A stretch of 64,000 nt of DNA from Pelagibius litoralis (lineage in GTDB: Bacteria > Pseudomonadota > Alphaproteobacteria > Kiloniellales > Kiloniellaceae). Of this stretch, positions 1 to 8,689 are shown one piece after another. Numbering within the stretch: the first letter of the stretch is position 1; every line of letters begins with the position of its first letter. The position numbers were made by a program, and so were the translations under genes. The stretch spans positions 124,001-188,000 of the forward strand of contig NZ_JAAQPH010000012.1 in assembly GCF_011683915.1 (NCBI RefSeq), given 5' to 3'. Below the pieces are notes generated by a model. It was not told where the DNA came from. It did no database searches and was given only the letters and a program-made list of their open reading frames with translations.

Positions 1-963
1 CTGCGCGCCGATATGGATGCCCTGCACATTCACGAACTGAACGACTTCGATCACCGTTCCACCAATGAGGGCAAGATGCATGCCTGCGGCCACGACGGCC
101 ACACGGCGATGCTGTTGGGCGCCGCCAAGTATCTCGCCGAGACACGCAACTTCGACGGCCGCATCACCTTTATCTTCCAGCCGGCGGAGGAGAACGAAGG
201 CGGTGGCCGGGTGATGGTGGAAGAGGGGCTCTTTGACAAGTTCCCGGTCGAGGCGGTCTACGGCCTGCACAACATGCCCGGCCGTGAGGCGGGTACCGTG
301 GGTCTGCGCGCCGGTCCGGCGATGGCGTCCTTCGATATCTTCGAGATCGTGATCACCGGCAAGGGCGCCCATGCCGCCATGCCGCATCTCGGCGTCGACC
401 CGGTGGTGACCGGCGCGCAGATGGTGACGACCCTGCAGACCATCGTCAGCCGGCGCAGCGACCCCATCGATCCCGTGGTGCTCAGCGTGACCCAGTTCCA
501 TGCCGGCGACACCTGGAACGTGATCCCGGAAACCGCGGTCATCCGCGGCACCGTGCGGGCCTTCCGCAAGGAAAGTCAGGATCAGATCGAAGAAGACATC
601 GCCCGTATCGCCGAGGCGGTCTGCACCGCCCAGGGCGCGACCATGACCCTGCGCTATGAGCGCCGCTATCCGGCGCTGGTGAACAGCGATGCGGAGACTG
701 ATATCGCAGCCGCCGTCGCCGCCAAGGTGGTGGGCCAGGAGAACGTCGAAATCGGTGCCGAGCAGCTTATGGGCTCAGAGGATTTCGCCTACATGCTGCA
801 GGAAAAGCCCGGCTGCTACATCTGGCTGGGCAACGGCACCGAAGGCGGCCCCGGCGGCTGTTCGGTCCACAACCCGCACTACGATTTCAATGACGAGGTC
901 GCCGTGGTCGGCGCCAGCTACTGGGCCACCCTGGCGGAATCAACGCTGCCTAAGGCGGGGTGA
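1..963 (+). CDS. M20-family amidohydrolase (hippurate/N-acyl-amino-acid hydrolase type), 5' partial
   Basis: The reading frame is open from base 1 (it begins LRADMDAL), so the N-terminal quarter lies outside the window; the internal ATG at 13 is not the true start. The visible part carries the M20D metal-binding signature HACGHDGHT with its Cys and His ligands, the EEN motif after FIFQPAEE, the lid/dimerisation domain and the C-terminal GSEDFAYM segment. Enzymes of this family hydrolyse N-acyl or amide bonds of amino acids in the cytoplasm using a two-metal (Mn/Zn/Ni) centre. The substrate cannot be read from the sequence. It ends 111 bp before the rhomboid gene on the same strand. Confidence 0.93.
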   Translation: MRADMDALHIHELNDFDHRSTNEGKMHACGHDGHTAMLLGAAKYLAETRNFDGRITFIFQPAEENEGGGRVMVEEGLFDKFPVEAVYGLHNMPGREAGTVGLRAGPAMASFDIFEIVITGKGAHAAMPHLGVDPVVTGAQMVTTLQTIVSRRSDPIDPVVLSVTQFHAGDTWNVIPETAVIRGTVRAFRKESQDQIEEDIARIAEAVCTAQGATMTLRYERRYPALVNSDAETDIAAAVAAKVVGQENVEIGAEQLMGSEDFAYMLQEKPGCYIWLGNGTEGGPGGCSVHNPHYDFNDEVAVVGASYWATLAESTLPKAG

Positions 964-1074
964 GTTTTGAGGCATTCAGGCAAGGCGGCGTTCTAGTCTG
1001 CTGAGGCTTGTCTTTGTGTGGGCGAGGCCTCACATCGAGGAGGCCTGTTTTCACGCACCATCGGTTTTCCCGCC

Positions 1075-1770
1075 ATGAGCCCACAGCCCGATCCGAGTTA
1101 CGGACCGCCCCCGCCCCCGGGCGGGCGCCAGCCGATGTTCAACCTGCCGCCAGGGACGATGTGGCTGACGCTGGCGATCATTGTCGCCTTCGGAATCGAG
1201 AATGTTCTGCAGGGGGAGGCCTGGCGCTGGTTCTTCGCCAACTTCGCCTTCGTCTCCTCGATCTTCTGGCCGCCGGGCAGTGCCTGGCCGTCGGTTTCGG
1301 GCATGTTGAGCCTGGTGACCCACGCTTTTTTGCACGGCGACTTCATGCACCTGATGTTGAACCTGGGTTTCCTGCTGGCTTTCGGCAGCTTTGTGGAACG
1401 CAATGTCGGCCTTATCCCCTATCTGCTGCTGTTCGTGGTTTGCGCCGCTGCCGGCGCGCTCACCGAGTTCGCCTTCCGCGGCGGCCGGGAACTGGTCCTG
1501 ATCGGTGCCTCCGGCGCCGTCTACGGCGTCACCGGTGCGGCGGTGCGGTTCATGTTCGCCGGGGCAGGCCCAGGCGCCGGGCCCGGGCAGCGAAAGTCGG
1601 CATTAAGCTTCGTGCTGGTCATCATGGGGCTCAATGTCGTGCTCGGTCTGTCAGGGATCGGCGATTTTCTGGCCGGCGCCCAGGTCGGCTGGAAGGCCCA
1701 TGCAGGCGGCTTTGTCGCCGGCTTGCTCTGCGCCCTGCTGATCGGCGGCACGCGGCGCAGAGTGCACTGA
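1075..1770 (+). CDS. Rhomboid-family intramembrane serine protease
   Basis: A 231-residue polytopic membrane protein. The catalytic serine motif GASGAVYG (Ser146) and the partner histidine in AHAGGF (His209) are both present, with the conserved HGDFMHLMLN stretch in the second membrane helix, so the protease should be active. Rhomboids cut single-pass membrane proteins within the lipid bilayer. The N-terminus is a Pro/Gly-rich cytoplasmic tail. I chose ATG 1075; a GTG at 1018 would add 19 unremarkable residues. The frame between the two starts shows no family feature, so the shorter form is preferred. Confidence 0.93.
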   Translation: MSPQPDPSYGPPPPPGGRQPMFNLPPGTMWLTLAIIVAFGIENVLQGEAWRWFFANFAFVSSIFWPPGSAWPSVSGMLSLVTHAFLHGDFMHLMLNLGFLLAFGSFVERNVGLIPYLLLFVVCAAAGALTEFAFRGGRELVLIGASGAVYGVTGAAVRFMFAGAGPGAGPGQRKSALSFVLVIMGLNVVLGLSGIGDFLAGAQVGWKAHAGGFVAGLLCALLIGGTRRRVH

Positions 1771-1951
1771 TTCTGCCTCATAACGGTCACATCTCCACCC
1801 AGGCGCGATTCTGTATAACGGCCCAGGCCGTATAGCAGAGACAGTCCGAGGGGAATTCAGCGCAATGTCGTCTCGTGTGGCGGGGACTTGTTTTTCCGGC
1901 GCTTTGCGCCTGCCGTTTTGCCGCAGAGCCTGACGGTGGCGTAGCGAAGCC

Positions 1952-2659
1952 ATGGCAACATCCCTCACGCATCCGGGCAAGGCCTTCTCGACCTCTGACC
2001 TGCACAGTCTCGATGTTTTTCGAAGCGGCGCGCAGGACATGGTCGAAGCTGCGCAGATCATTGCCCGGGCCGCCGAGGCTCTGCCCCGGGATTTCGCGGC
2101 CAGGGCGGTGCTGACGGACGCCGTCTTTGCCAAGACCACAGGGAATCGGGTCCTCTGTCTGCGTGATGAGGCGCCGCCGCCGGAAGGGCTGACGCTGATC
2201 GGTGAGGCGCGCTTTGCGGCCCCGTCCGGCCGAGGGCAGGAAGCGGTGACGCTGCGCTTTGCCGAACTGGCTGAAGCGGCCGAGCGCGGACAGTCTGCGG
2301 AGACCTTCGTCTACGAGCCTTTGGCCGCGCCGGCGTTGAGCCTTTCCGGTGACTTCGCTTTCGCCGGGCTGGCCGGCTTCGAGGATCTGCTGAGCCTGAT
2401 TGTAGAGACGGCAACGGCTGCGCATCAGGCCGCCCGTCCGGGCTTCCGCGACATTCGATTGGCCGGTTGCCGTCAGACGGCCTTGCCGGTTGCTGGCGCG
2501 GCGATGACCGCCGGCAAGCTGAACGTCAGGCATCTGGCGTTAAAGGGCGAGGCGCCCCTGCTTCGCAGTACCAGTCTGGTGGAACTGGAAGGCGCCGGCG
2601 GCGGCAGCCTGTCGGCCGTCGTGACCTTTATCCTTCAAACGGCCGTATCCGCTTCGTGA
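1952..2659 (+). CDS. Hypothetical protein, 235 aa, family not recognised
   Basis: An intact frame with coding-like composition, but no family that I recognise. The protein is Ala/Leu-rich and looks soluble, with no signal peptide and no clear membrane segment. It begins with a helix-like stretch containing SLDVFRSGAQDMVEAAQ and has alternating beta-like segments in the second half (LALKGEAPLLRSTSLVELEG). It follows the rhomboid gene by 181 bp on the same strand and is separated from the next gene by an AT-rich promoter-like spacer. The start at ATG 1952 is tentative because only a weak ribosome-binding site precedes it. Confidence 0.6.
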   Translation: MATSLTHPGKAFSTSDLHSLDVFRSGAQDMVEAAQIIARAAEALPRDFAARAVLTDAVFAKTTGNRVLCLRDEAPPPEGLTLIGEARFAAPSGRGQEAVTLRFAELAEAAERGQSAETFVYEPLAAPALSLSGDFAFAGLAGFEDLLSLIVETATAAHQAARPGFRDIRLAGCRQTALPVAGAAMTAGKLNVRHLALKGEAPLLRSTSLVELEGAGGGSLSAVVTFILQTAVSAS

Positions 2660-2913
2660 TCTGAGAACAATCCGGATACTGTTCACCGGCCCGTAACGTC
2701 GGGTGAGAAACGCGCTACCGAATTCGAGAATATATTCCTTATTTCGGATTCGCTCGCAAAGCCGGCACCCACAGAGTGCTCTGGACAACCCCTCTGACAT
2801 GCTGACCAAACCCCATTTCGAGCCTCTTTAGACGATTGAATTTTAGCGTATTCCCGCTAAGAGAGCATTTTTAATTGAACTAAAAATATAGTCATAATAT
2901 TATAGTTTGTCCG
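2660..2913. promoter_or_regulatory. AT-rich intergenic/promoter region upstream of the CheB-CheR-kinase gene
   Basis: These 254 bp contain no convincing gene. From about 2815 to 2913 the sequence becomes markedly AT-rich (for example TATTATAG runs near 2895-2905) against the GC-rich surroundings, which is what a promoter of the following large sensor gene would look like. No specific operator could be recognised. Confidence 0.4.
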
Positions 2914-5900
2914 TTGAGATTTGATGGTCACAGACTAGAATCTCTCTCGGATTGTGGCGGATTTTGGGGGCCCATCATCGCCAGGGAACAGAAAGCGGCT
3001 TTGAAGATTACGATCATTGGTATCGGTGCCTCGGCTGGCGGCTTGGAGGCGCTCAGGGAATTTGTTGCCCATCTCACGCCGGGTGGGGACTTTTGCTATG
3101 TGGTGGCCCAGCATCTTTCGCCCAGCCATCGCAGCATGCTGATGGAACTGCTTGCCCGCGAGACGACGCTGGAAGTGAAGGAGTTGTCGCGCAACCAGCA
3201 TGCGCGGCCCGACGTCATCTACATCACGCCGCCCAATCGTCATGTCGAATTGCAGAACGGGTTGCTGACGGTCAGGAAGCCGAAAGTCAAGACCGGGCCG
3301 CAGCCCTCTGTCGACCTGTTTTTTGCGTCGCTCGCGCTGGAGTGTGAGGAGCAGGCCGTCGGGATCGTTTTTTCCGGGACCGGCTCTGACGGCGCGCGCG
3401 GTGTTCGGGCAATCAAGGCCGCCGGCGGTATCACGCTGGCCCAGGACGATTCGGCCAAGTACGACGGCATGCCCAAAGCGGCCATTGCCACCGGTTGCGT
3501 CGACGTGGTGCTGCCACCGGCGGATATTGCCAAACGCATCCCGCGTCTGCTCAGTGCCGGCAGCCGCGCGCTTGTGTTGAAAGAGGCCGACCAGGTCACT
3601 TCCAGCGACACCTATGTCAATATCTGCGCGGTCATTCGCACGCACACCGGCATCGACTTCATCAACTACCGCTCCTCCACCATTTTGCGGCGGCTTTCGC
3701 GTCGCATGGCTTTGCTCCACCTCGCCGATCTTGAATCCTATCTCGCTCTGATGAACCGGGACCCCAGCGAGATCGATCGGCTGGTTCGTGAACTCCTGAT
3801 CGGCGTCACATCCTTCTTCCGCGACTCCGCGATCTGGCAGGCTTTGAGCGACACTGTCGAAAAGCTTGTCCGCGTGCGGGAGGGAACGGAGGCGATCAGG
3901 GTGTGGATTCCCGGCTGCTCTTCGGGCGAGGAGCCCTATACCATCGCGATGCTCTTTGCTGAAGCGATGCGCAAGCTGAACAAGCGGGTGAAAGTACAGA
4001 TCTTTGCCAGCGACCTGGATACCGAGGCCCTGGCGACGGGAAGGCGCGGCGTCTATCCGTCATCGGCCGCCGAACAGATGGATCCGAAGATTCTTCGGCG
4101 CTACTTCACGCCCGTGGCTTCCGAGTTTTCGGTGAAGCAGCAGATCCGGGAGATGATTGTTTTCAGCCGGCATGATCTTATCCAGGACCCGCCGTTCTCG
4201 AGAATCGACCTGATAAGCTGCCGCAACCTGTTCATCTATTTTACCCCGGACCTGCAGCGCCGTGTTCTGGAACGTTTTCACTATGCATTGAACCCCGGCT
4301 GCGCCCTGCTTCTGGGGAAATCAGAGGCGATTGCCGAGTCCGGCGATCTTTTCGAATTGGTCGACCGTTCCAGTAAGCTGTTCCATGCGACCAACGCCAT
4401 CTCATCGCCTTTCCGCCCTTCCGCTTTTACACCGGCAAAGAAAGTTACGCCGGAAAGCCCAAGAAGTGTGCCGAGGCGCCGGCGATCGCATGACGAGCGG
4501 GCCAAAGAAGTTATCTCCAAGATCTTCGGCCCGCCGACGGTGATCGTCGACAGCGCGGATAAGCCGGTCCACATTGCGGGCAATATTAAACCCTATCTCA
4601 ATGTCCCCACCGGGTCCGCGCAGTTCGACGTTTTCAGCCTTGTCGGCGAGGATCTGCGCGCCGAGCTTCGCGCCCTGCTGCTGCGCAGCCGGCGAGAGGA
4701 GGTGGTGGTCCGTAGCCGCGTGCATATCGGCGAGTTTCAGGGTGATCGCTGGCAGTACCGCATTGTCATCCATCCGTACAACGACGACGAAGTTTCAGAG
4801 AAATATAATCTCATTGCCTTCATGACCGTCAGGGCGCTGCTTGAGGAAGCGGAAGGAGAGGTCGAGGAAACCGGCGAGAACGACCAGGTGCGGGAGCTGG
4901 AGCATGAGCTGCTGGCCATGCGCGAGCACCTCCACACCATGGTCAATGAACTGGAGACCTCCAACGAGGAGCTGCAGTCGCTGAATGAGGAGCTGCAGTC
5001 GTCAAACGAGGAACTGCAGTCGGCGAATGAGGAGCTTGAAACCTCGAACGAGGAACTGCAGTCGACCAATGAGGAACTGACGACGGTCAATGAGGAGATC
5101 GTCGTCAAATCCGACGCCTTGAATGAGGCCCACTCTTTCCAGACGTCGATTCTGGAGAGCATCTCAAATGCCGTTATCGTCACTGACCGGAGCCTCAGGG
5201 TTCAGCGCTACAACGTTGCCGCAGCCAAGGTCTTCGAGATCAGCGAGAATGATATCGGCGAACTGTTGATGGGGTTGAAGGCGCGCTTTCGCATGCCGGA
5301 TCTGCGGCCGCTCGTCGAGGAGGTAATTCGCACCGGAAAGCCAAAAGCCAAGGCGATCCGTGCGCCGCAGAAAGACCGTTACTTCGAGCTCCTGATCCAC
5401 CCCTGTATCGGCGAGGAAAAGGGCACCGGCGGTGCCGTTCTGACCCTCACGGACGTTTCCAGGCTCGCACGTGCCAACCTGAAACTGCGGCGCAGCAGGA
5501 GCGAACTGGCCGAGGAAATGGAGCTGCGTCGCGCTATCCTGGACAGCACACCGGCGCAGATTGCGGTTCTCGACAAGGATGGTGTGATCACCGTCGTGAA
5601 CGAGGCCTGGCGGGAGTTCGGACGCAAGAACGGCGCCAAGGATAACAGTTTTGGTGTCGGGACCAGCTATATTGCCGCCTGCGAGAAATCTGAGGACGGC
5701 GTGTCGAACGAAGTCGCCCTGCGGCTGCGGGAGGTGTTGAGCGGCCACACAAAATTGGCCGAGGTGCGTTATTCCTGCCACTCGCCGGATGAACAGCGTT
5801 GGTTCAAGTGCATCATGCGGGGCACGACGCTGCCGGGCGGCGAAATTGGCGCTTTGATCATGCACATCAATATCGCCACTGAGGTGCGGCTGGAAAGATC

Positions 5901-6699
5901 GATGGCCAATGCCCGGCAACTGGCGGAGGAGGCCAGCAGGGCCAAGTCCAGCTTCCTGGCAAACATGAGCCATGAGCTGCGTACCCCGCTGAACGCGATC
6001 ATCGGCTTTGCAAACATGATCGGTACCGAGACATTCGGCGATCACACCCACCCGAAATATGCAGAATACGGCAAGGATATCGGCAATGCCGCCGACCATC
6101 TGCTGGGCATGATCAATCACATTCTCGATCTCTCGAAAATCGAGTCCGGTCAGCTGGATCTCGACGAGCAGCCGTTGAACCTGGCCGAATGCCAGCGGGC
6201 GGTATTCAAACTCTTTGAGCAGGGCGCCGAGCTGCGGCATGTGAGTTTGAAAGCACAGGTGCCGGAGACGCTGGCGCTGCTCCGGGCCGATCAGAGCGCT
6301 GTCCATCAGATCCTCATCAACCTGATCGGTAATGCCCTGAAGTTCATCAACAATAAGGGGGAGATCACCTGCAGCGCCAAGGTCGACAAATCTTCCGGCG
6401 ACTTGACCCTGGCGGTGTCGGACAACGGCATCGGGATAGCCGAAGCGGACATAAAGCGTATCACCGAGCCGTTTTCCCAGGTCCGCTCCACACTCACCAC
6501 TAACAATTCCGGCGTCGGGCTGGGCTTGTCGCTGGTCAAGAGGTTGGCCGAGTTGCACGATGCGACGGTCGACATCGAGAGTACAGTTGGTAAAGGCACA
6601 AAGGTGGCCGTGACGTTCCCCGCCGCGCGGGTCGAAGCCCGGAAGGTTCCCCAGAACCGGCGGGCGGCAAAGCGGCTGCGCAGCATTGCCGGCAGTTAG
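2914..6699 (+). CDS. CheB-CheR-PAS-histidine kinase fusion protein (1261 aa)
   Basis: One polypeptide combines, in order: a CheB methylesterase domain (about 30-215; catalytic Ser40 in GIGASAGG, His72, Asp159 in GTGSDGARG), CheR methyltransferase (about 215-490; SAM motif IPGCSSGEEPYT, and ISCRNLFIYF), a long coiled coil of seven near-identical heptads (about 683-731), two PAS-like domains (about 745-846 and 872-990), HisKA with [10 protein letters not shown] (His1020) and a HATPase with DNGIGI and GLGL motifs. All catalytic residues of esterase, methyltransferase and kinase look intact. There is no receiver domain, so a separate response regulator is expected. No chemoreceptor or che genes lie nearby. 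The start is uncertain: TTG 2914 is used here, but TTG 3001 (protein starting MKITIIGIGAS) is equally plausible. Confidence 0.93.
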   Translation: MRFDGHRLESLSDCGGFWGPIIAREQKAALKITIIGIGASAGGLEALREFVAHLTPGGDFCYVVAQHLSPSHRSMLMELLARETTLEVKELSRNQHARPDVIYITPPNRHVELQNGLLTVRKPKVKTGPQPSVDLFFASLALECEEQAVGIVFSGTGSDGARGVRAIKAAGGITLAQDDSAKYDGMPKAAIATGCVDVVLPPADIAKRIPRLLSAGSRALVLKEADQVTSSDTYVNICAVIRTHTGIDFINYRSSTILRRLSRRMALLHLADLESYLALMNRDPSEIDRLVRELLIGVTSFFRDSAIWQALSDTVEKLVRVREGTEAIRVWIPGCSSGEEPYTIAMLFAEAMRKLNKRVKVQIFASDLDTEALATGRRGVYPSSAAEQMDPKILRRYFTPVASEFSVKQQIREMIVFSRHDLIQDPPFSRIDLISCRNLFIYFTPDLQRRVLERFHYALNPGCALLLGKSEAIAESGDLFELVDRSSKLFHATNAISSPFRPSAFTPAKKVTPESPRSVPRRRRSHDERAKEVISKIFGPPTVIVDSADKPVHIAGNIKPYLNVPTGSAQFDVFSLVGEDLRAELRALLLRSRREEVVVRSRVHIGEFQGDRWQYRIVIHPYNDDEVSEKYNLIAFMTVRALLEEAEGEVEETGENDQVRELEHELLAMREHLHTMVNELETSNEELQSLNEELQSSNEELQSANEELETSNEELQSTNEELTTVNEEIVVKSDALNEAHSFQTSILESISNAVIVTDRSLRVQRYNVAAAKVFEISENDIGELLMGLKARFRMPDLRPLVEEVIRTGKPKAKAIRAPQKDRYFELLIHPCIGEEKGTGGAVLTLTDVSRLARANLKLRRSRSELAEEMELRRAILDSTPAQIAVLDKDGVITVVNEAWREFGRKNGAKDNSFGVGTSYIAACEKSEDGVSNEVALRLREVLSGHTKLAEVRYSCHSPDEQRWFKCIMRGTTLPGGEIGALIMHINIATEVRLERSMANARQLAEEASRAKSSFLANMSHELRTPLNAIIGFANMIGTETFGDHTHPKYAEYGKDIGNAADHLLGMINHILDLSKIESGQLDLDEQPLNLAECQRAVFKLFEQGAELRHVSLKAQVPETLALLRADQSAVHQILINLIGNALKFINNKGEITCSAKVDKSSGDLTLAVSDNGIGIAEADIKRITEPFSQVRSTLTTNNSGVGLGLSLVKRLAELHDATVDIESTVGKGTKVAVTFPAARVEARKVPQNRRAAKRLRSIAGS
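4960..5106 (+). repeat. Seven tandem 21-bp units encoding coiled-coil heptads
   Basis: Seven consecutive 21-bp units (first unit 4960-4980) each encode a seven-residue version of x-N-E-E-L-Q-S. The units differ mostly at synonymous or conservative positions. They lie inside the CheB-CheR-kinase gene between the methyltransferase and the PAS domains and form a signalling coiled coil that is characteristic of this fusion family. They are coding repeats, not a CRISPR or intergenic repeat. Confidence 0.95.
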
Positions 6700-6743
6700 C
6701 GCCTGCCGGAATCCTTCGGTTTGTCAGGGCTTGCGGGCGGCTG

Positions 6744-7727
6744 TCAGTCCCGCCCCTCAATGGCGCGGGGGTCGAGGGCATCCTGCAGGCCGTCGCCCAG
6801 AAAATTGAAGGCGATCACCGTCAGGAAGATCAGCAGGCCGGGATAAACAGCCAGAACCGGCGCATCCCAGATCAGCTCCTGGGCATTGGTCAGCATGTTG
6901 CCCCAGGAGGGCAGGGGCGGCTGGATGCCCAGTCCGAGGAAGCTCAGGACCGACTCCAGAAGAATGATGCCGCCGATCGACAGCGTGGTCGCCACGATGA
7001 TCGGTGAAACGACGTTGGGCAGAATGTGCACCAGCATGATGCGCGGCGCCGAAGCGCCCATGGCCTCGGCGGCGCGCACGAACTCCCGCGCCTTCATGGA
7101 AAGCGTGGCGCCGCGGACCAGCCGTGCCACCGTGGTCCAGCCGACCAGGGCGATCAGGCAGACGATGCGATAGATCGAGATGCTCTCCGAGCTTGCCAGA
7201 TCGCTCGAGAGGCCCAGCTTGGTGAGATCGACCGCCGCCAGGATGATCAGCAGCGGCAGGATCGGCAGGGCGATGACGCCGTCGGTAAAGCGCATCAGCA
7301 GGCTGTCCAGCCGTCCGCCGTAGTAACCGGCGGTGATCCCCAAGAGGGTACCGATGACTGCAGAACCCAAGGCGGCGGCCAGCCCGACGATCAGCGAAAC
7401 CTGTCCGCCATAAAGCAACCTGACCAGGGTGTCCCGCCCCAGCTCATCGGTTCCCAAGGGGTGTTGCGCCGAGGGCGGTTGCTTGGCGTTGAAGAGGTCG
7501 ACCAGATTGCCGTCGACGCCGAGCAGAAACTCGATCACCGGCGCCACCGCGGTGAGCAGCGACAGCAGAAGCAGAAAAGCGAGACTGACCACCGCCAGAC
7601 GATGGCCGAAAAAGCGGCGCCAGAAAATCTGCCGCACGGTCAGGGCCGGGCCGCCGGCCAACCCCGCCTCGGCGGCAAGAAGGGGGGCCTTCGCGTTGGC
7701 TGCGCAAGGGGTCTTCGGCGGTGTCAT
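6744..7727 (-). CDS. Peptide/nickel-type ABC transporter permease (DppC/OppC family)
   Basis: A 327-residue inner-membrane permease with about six helices. The coupling-loop EAA motif is visible as RAAEAMGASAPRIMLVHILPN, and the family signature LSFLGLGIQPPLPSWGNML lies near the C-terminus. It starts with ATG at 7727 and overlaps the stop of the upstream DppB-like gene by 4 bp (ATGA), showing translational coupling. It is the last gene of a binding protein-permease-permease operon; no ATPase genes follow because the convergent kinase gene ends at 6699. Confidence 0.95.
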   Translation of the reverse strand: MTPPKTPCAANAKAPLLAAEAGLAGGPALTVRQIFWRRFFGHRLAVVSLAFLLLLSLLTAVAPVIEFLLGVDGNLVDLFNAKQPPSAQHPLGTDELGRDTLVRLLYGGQVSLIVGLAAALGSAVIGTLLGITAGYYGGRLDSLLMRFTDGVIALPILPLLIILAAVDLTKLGLSSDLASSESISIYRIVCLIALVGWTTVARLVRGATLSMKAREFVRAAEAMGASAPRIMLVHILPNVVSPIIVATTLSIGGIILLESVLSFLGLGIQPPLPSWGNMLTNAQELIWDAPVLAVYPGLLIFLTVIAFNFLGDGLQDALDPRAIEGRD

Positions 7728-8671
7728 TGATAGGAAATCCTGGGGTCGAGCCAGGTATAGGCAAGGTCCGCGACAAGGTTGGCCAGCAGGGTCGTGACGG
7801 TGGCGAGCAGCAGGCCGACCAGGGCAACGTTGTAGTCATTGCCGATGATCGAGTCGTAGATGGTCTTGCCCATCCCCAGATAGGCGAAGATGGTTTCGGT
7901 GATCAGGGCGCCGGAGAAGAGGTTGCCCATCTGCAGGGCGAGGATGGTCGCCACCGGGATCATCGCATTGCGCAGGACGTGGCCGACCACGATCTGCTGC
8001 CCGCTCAGGCCCTTGGCCCTGGCGGTGCGCACATAGTCCTGGCGCAGGGTCTCCAGCGCCGCTGCCCGCATGAAGCGGATGACGCCGCCAACTGTGGCGA
8101 TGGTCAGGGCGATCACCGGCAGGACCAGGAAGCGCAGGTCCGACCAGAAACTGTGTCCTTCACCCATGCCCCCTGCGGGCAGCCAGCCCAGGGTGACGGA
8201 GAAGAGCATGATGAGAAGGATGGCGAGCCAGAACGGCGGGATTGAGATGCCGGCAAAGGCCAGCAGGTTGATGCCATGGTCGCTGAGGCTTTGCGGGCGC
8301 GTCGCCGCATAGATGCCGGCCGGTAGCGCAATAACCAGCGCAAAGAAGAAGCTGAGTCCCATCAGCACGATGGTGTTGCCGAGGCGCGGCAGCAGTATAT
8401 CCAGGGTCGGCTGGTTGTAGAGCCGCGAGTAGCCGAAGTCGCCCTGCAGGGCAGAGCCGAGCCAGGTGAAATAGCGATCCGTAATCGGCCGGTCCAGGCC
8501 GTAGAGCGCACGCAGCCGCGCGGCATCCGCCGGCGTCATCTCCGGGTCGGAGAAAATCATCACGTCGATCGGATCGCCCGGCATCAGGCCGATCAGGGCG
8601 AAGATCACCGCTGACATGACGGCCAGAACGAAGAAGGATTCGGTCAGGCGGCGGGCGAGGTAGGCGAGCAT
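7724..8671 (-). CDS. Peptide/nickel-type ABC transporter permease (DppB/OppB family)
   Basis: A 315-residue permease beginning MLAYLARRLTESFFVLAVMSAVIF, with the typical long periplasmic loop after helix 1 (GDPIDVMI...YGLDRPI) and the EAA loop VRTARAKGLSGQQIVVGHVLRNA. It pairs with the DppC-like gene to form the heterodimeric channel of a peptide-, opine- or metal-chelate importer. It lies 18 bp downstream of the binding-protein gene and overlaps the next permease by 4 bp. Confidence 0.95.
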   Translation of the reverse strand: MLAYLARRLTESFFVLAVMSAVIFALIGLMPGDPIDVMIFSDPEMTPADAARLRALYGLDRPITDRYFTWLGSALQGDFGYSRLYNQPTLDILLPRLGNTIVLMGLSFFFALVIALPAGIYAATRPQSLSDHGINLLAFAGISIPPFWLAILLIMLFSVTLGWLPAGGMGEGHSFWSDLRFLVLPVIALTIATVGGVIRFMRAAALETLRQDYVRTARAKGLSGQQIVVGHVLRNAMIPVATILALQMGNLFSGALITETIFAYLGMGKTIYDSIIGNDYNVALVGLLLATVTTLLANLVADLAYTWLDPRISYQ

Positions 8672-8689
8672 CGTTTGGCGGCCTTCCGC

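Noticed and set aside
4960-5106. Tandem 21-bp repeats resembling a short CRISPR-like or minisatellite array
   Set aside because: They are in frame and encode coiled-coil heptads of the CheB-CheR-kinase family; there are no unique spacers.
5164-6558. Long open frame on the minus strand across the kinase gene (464 codons)
   Set aside because: It overlaps the strongly supported kinase domains, has no family motifs and its composition is that of an antisense shadow in GC-rich DNA.
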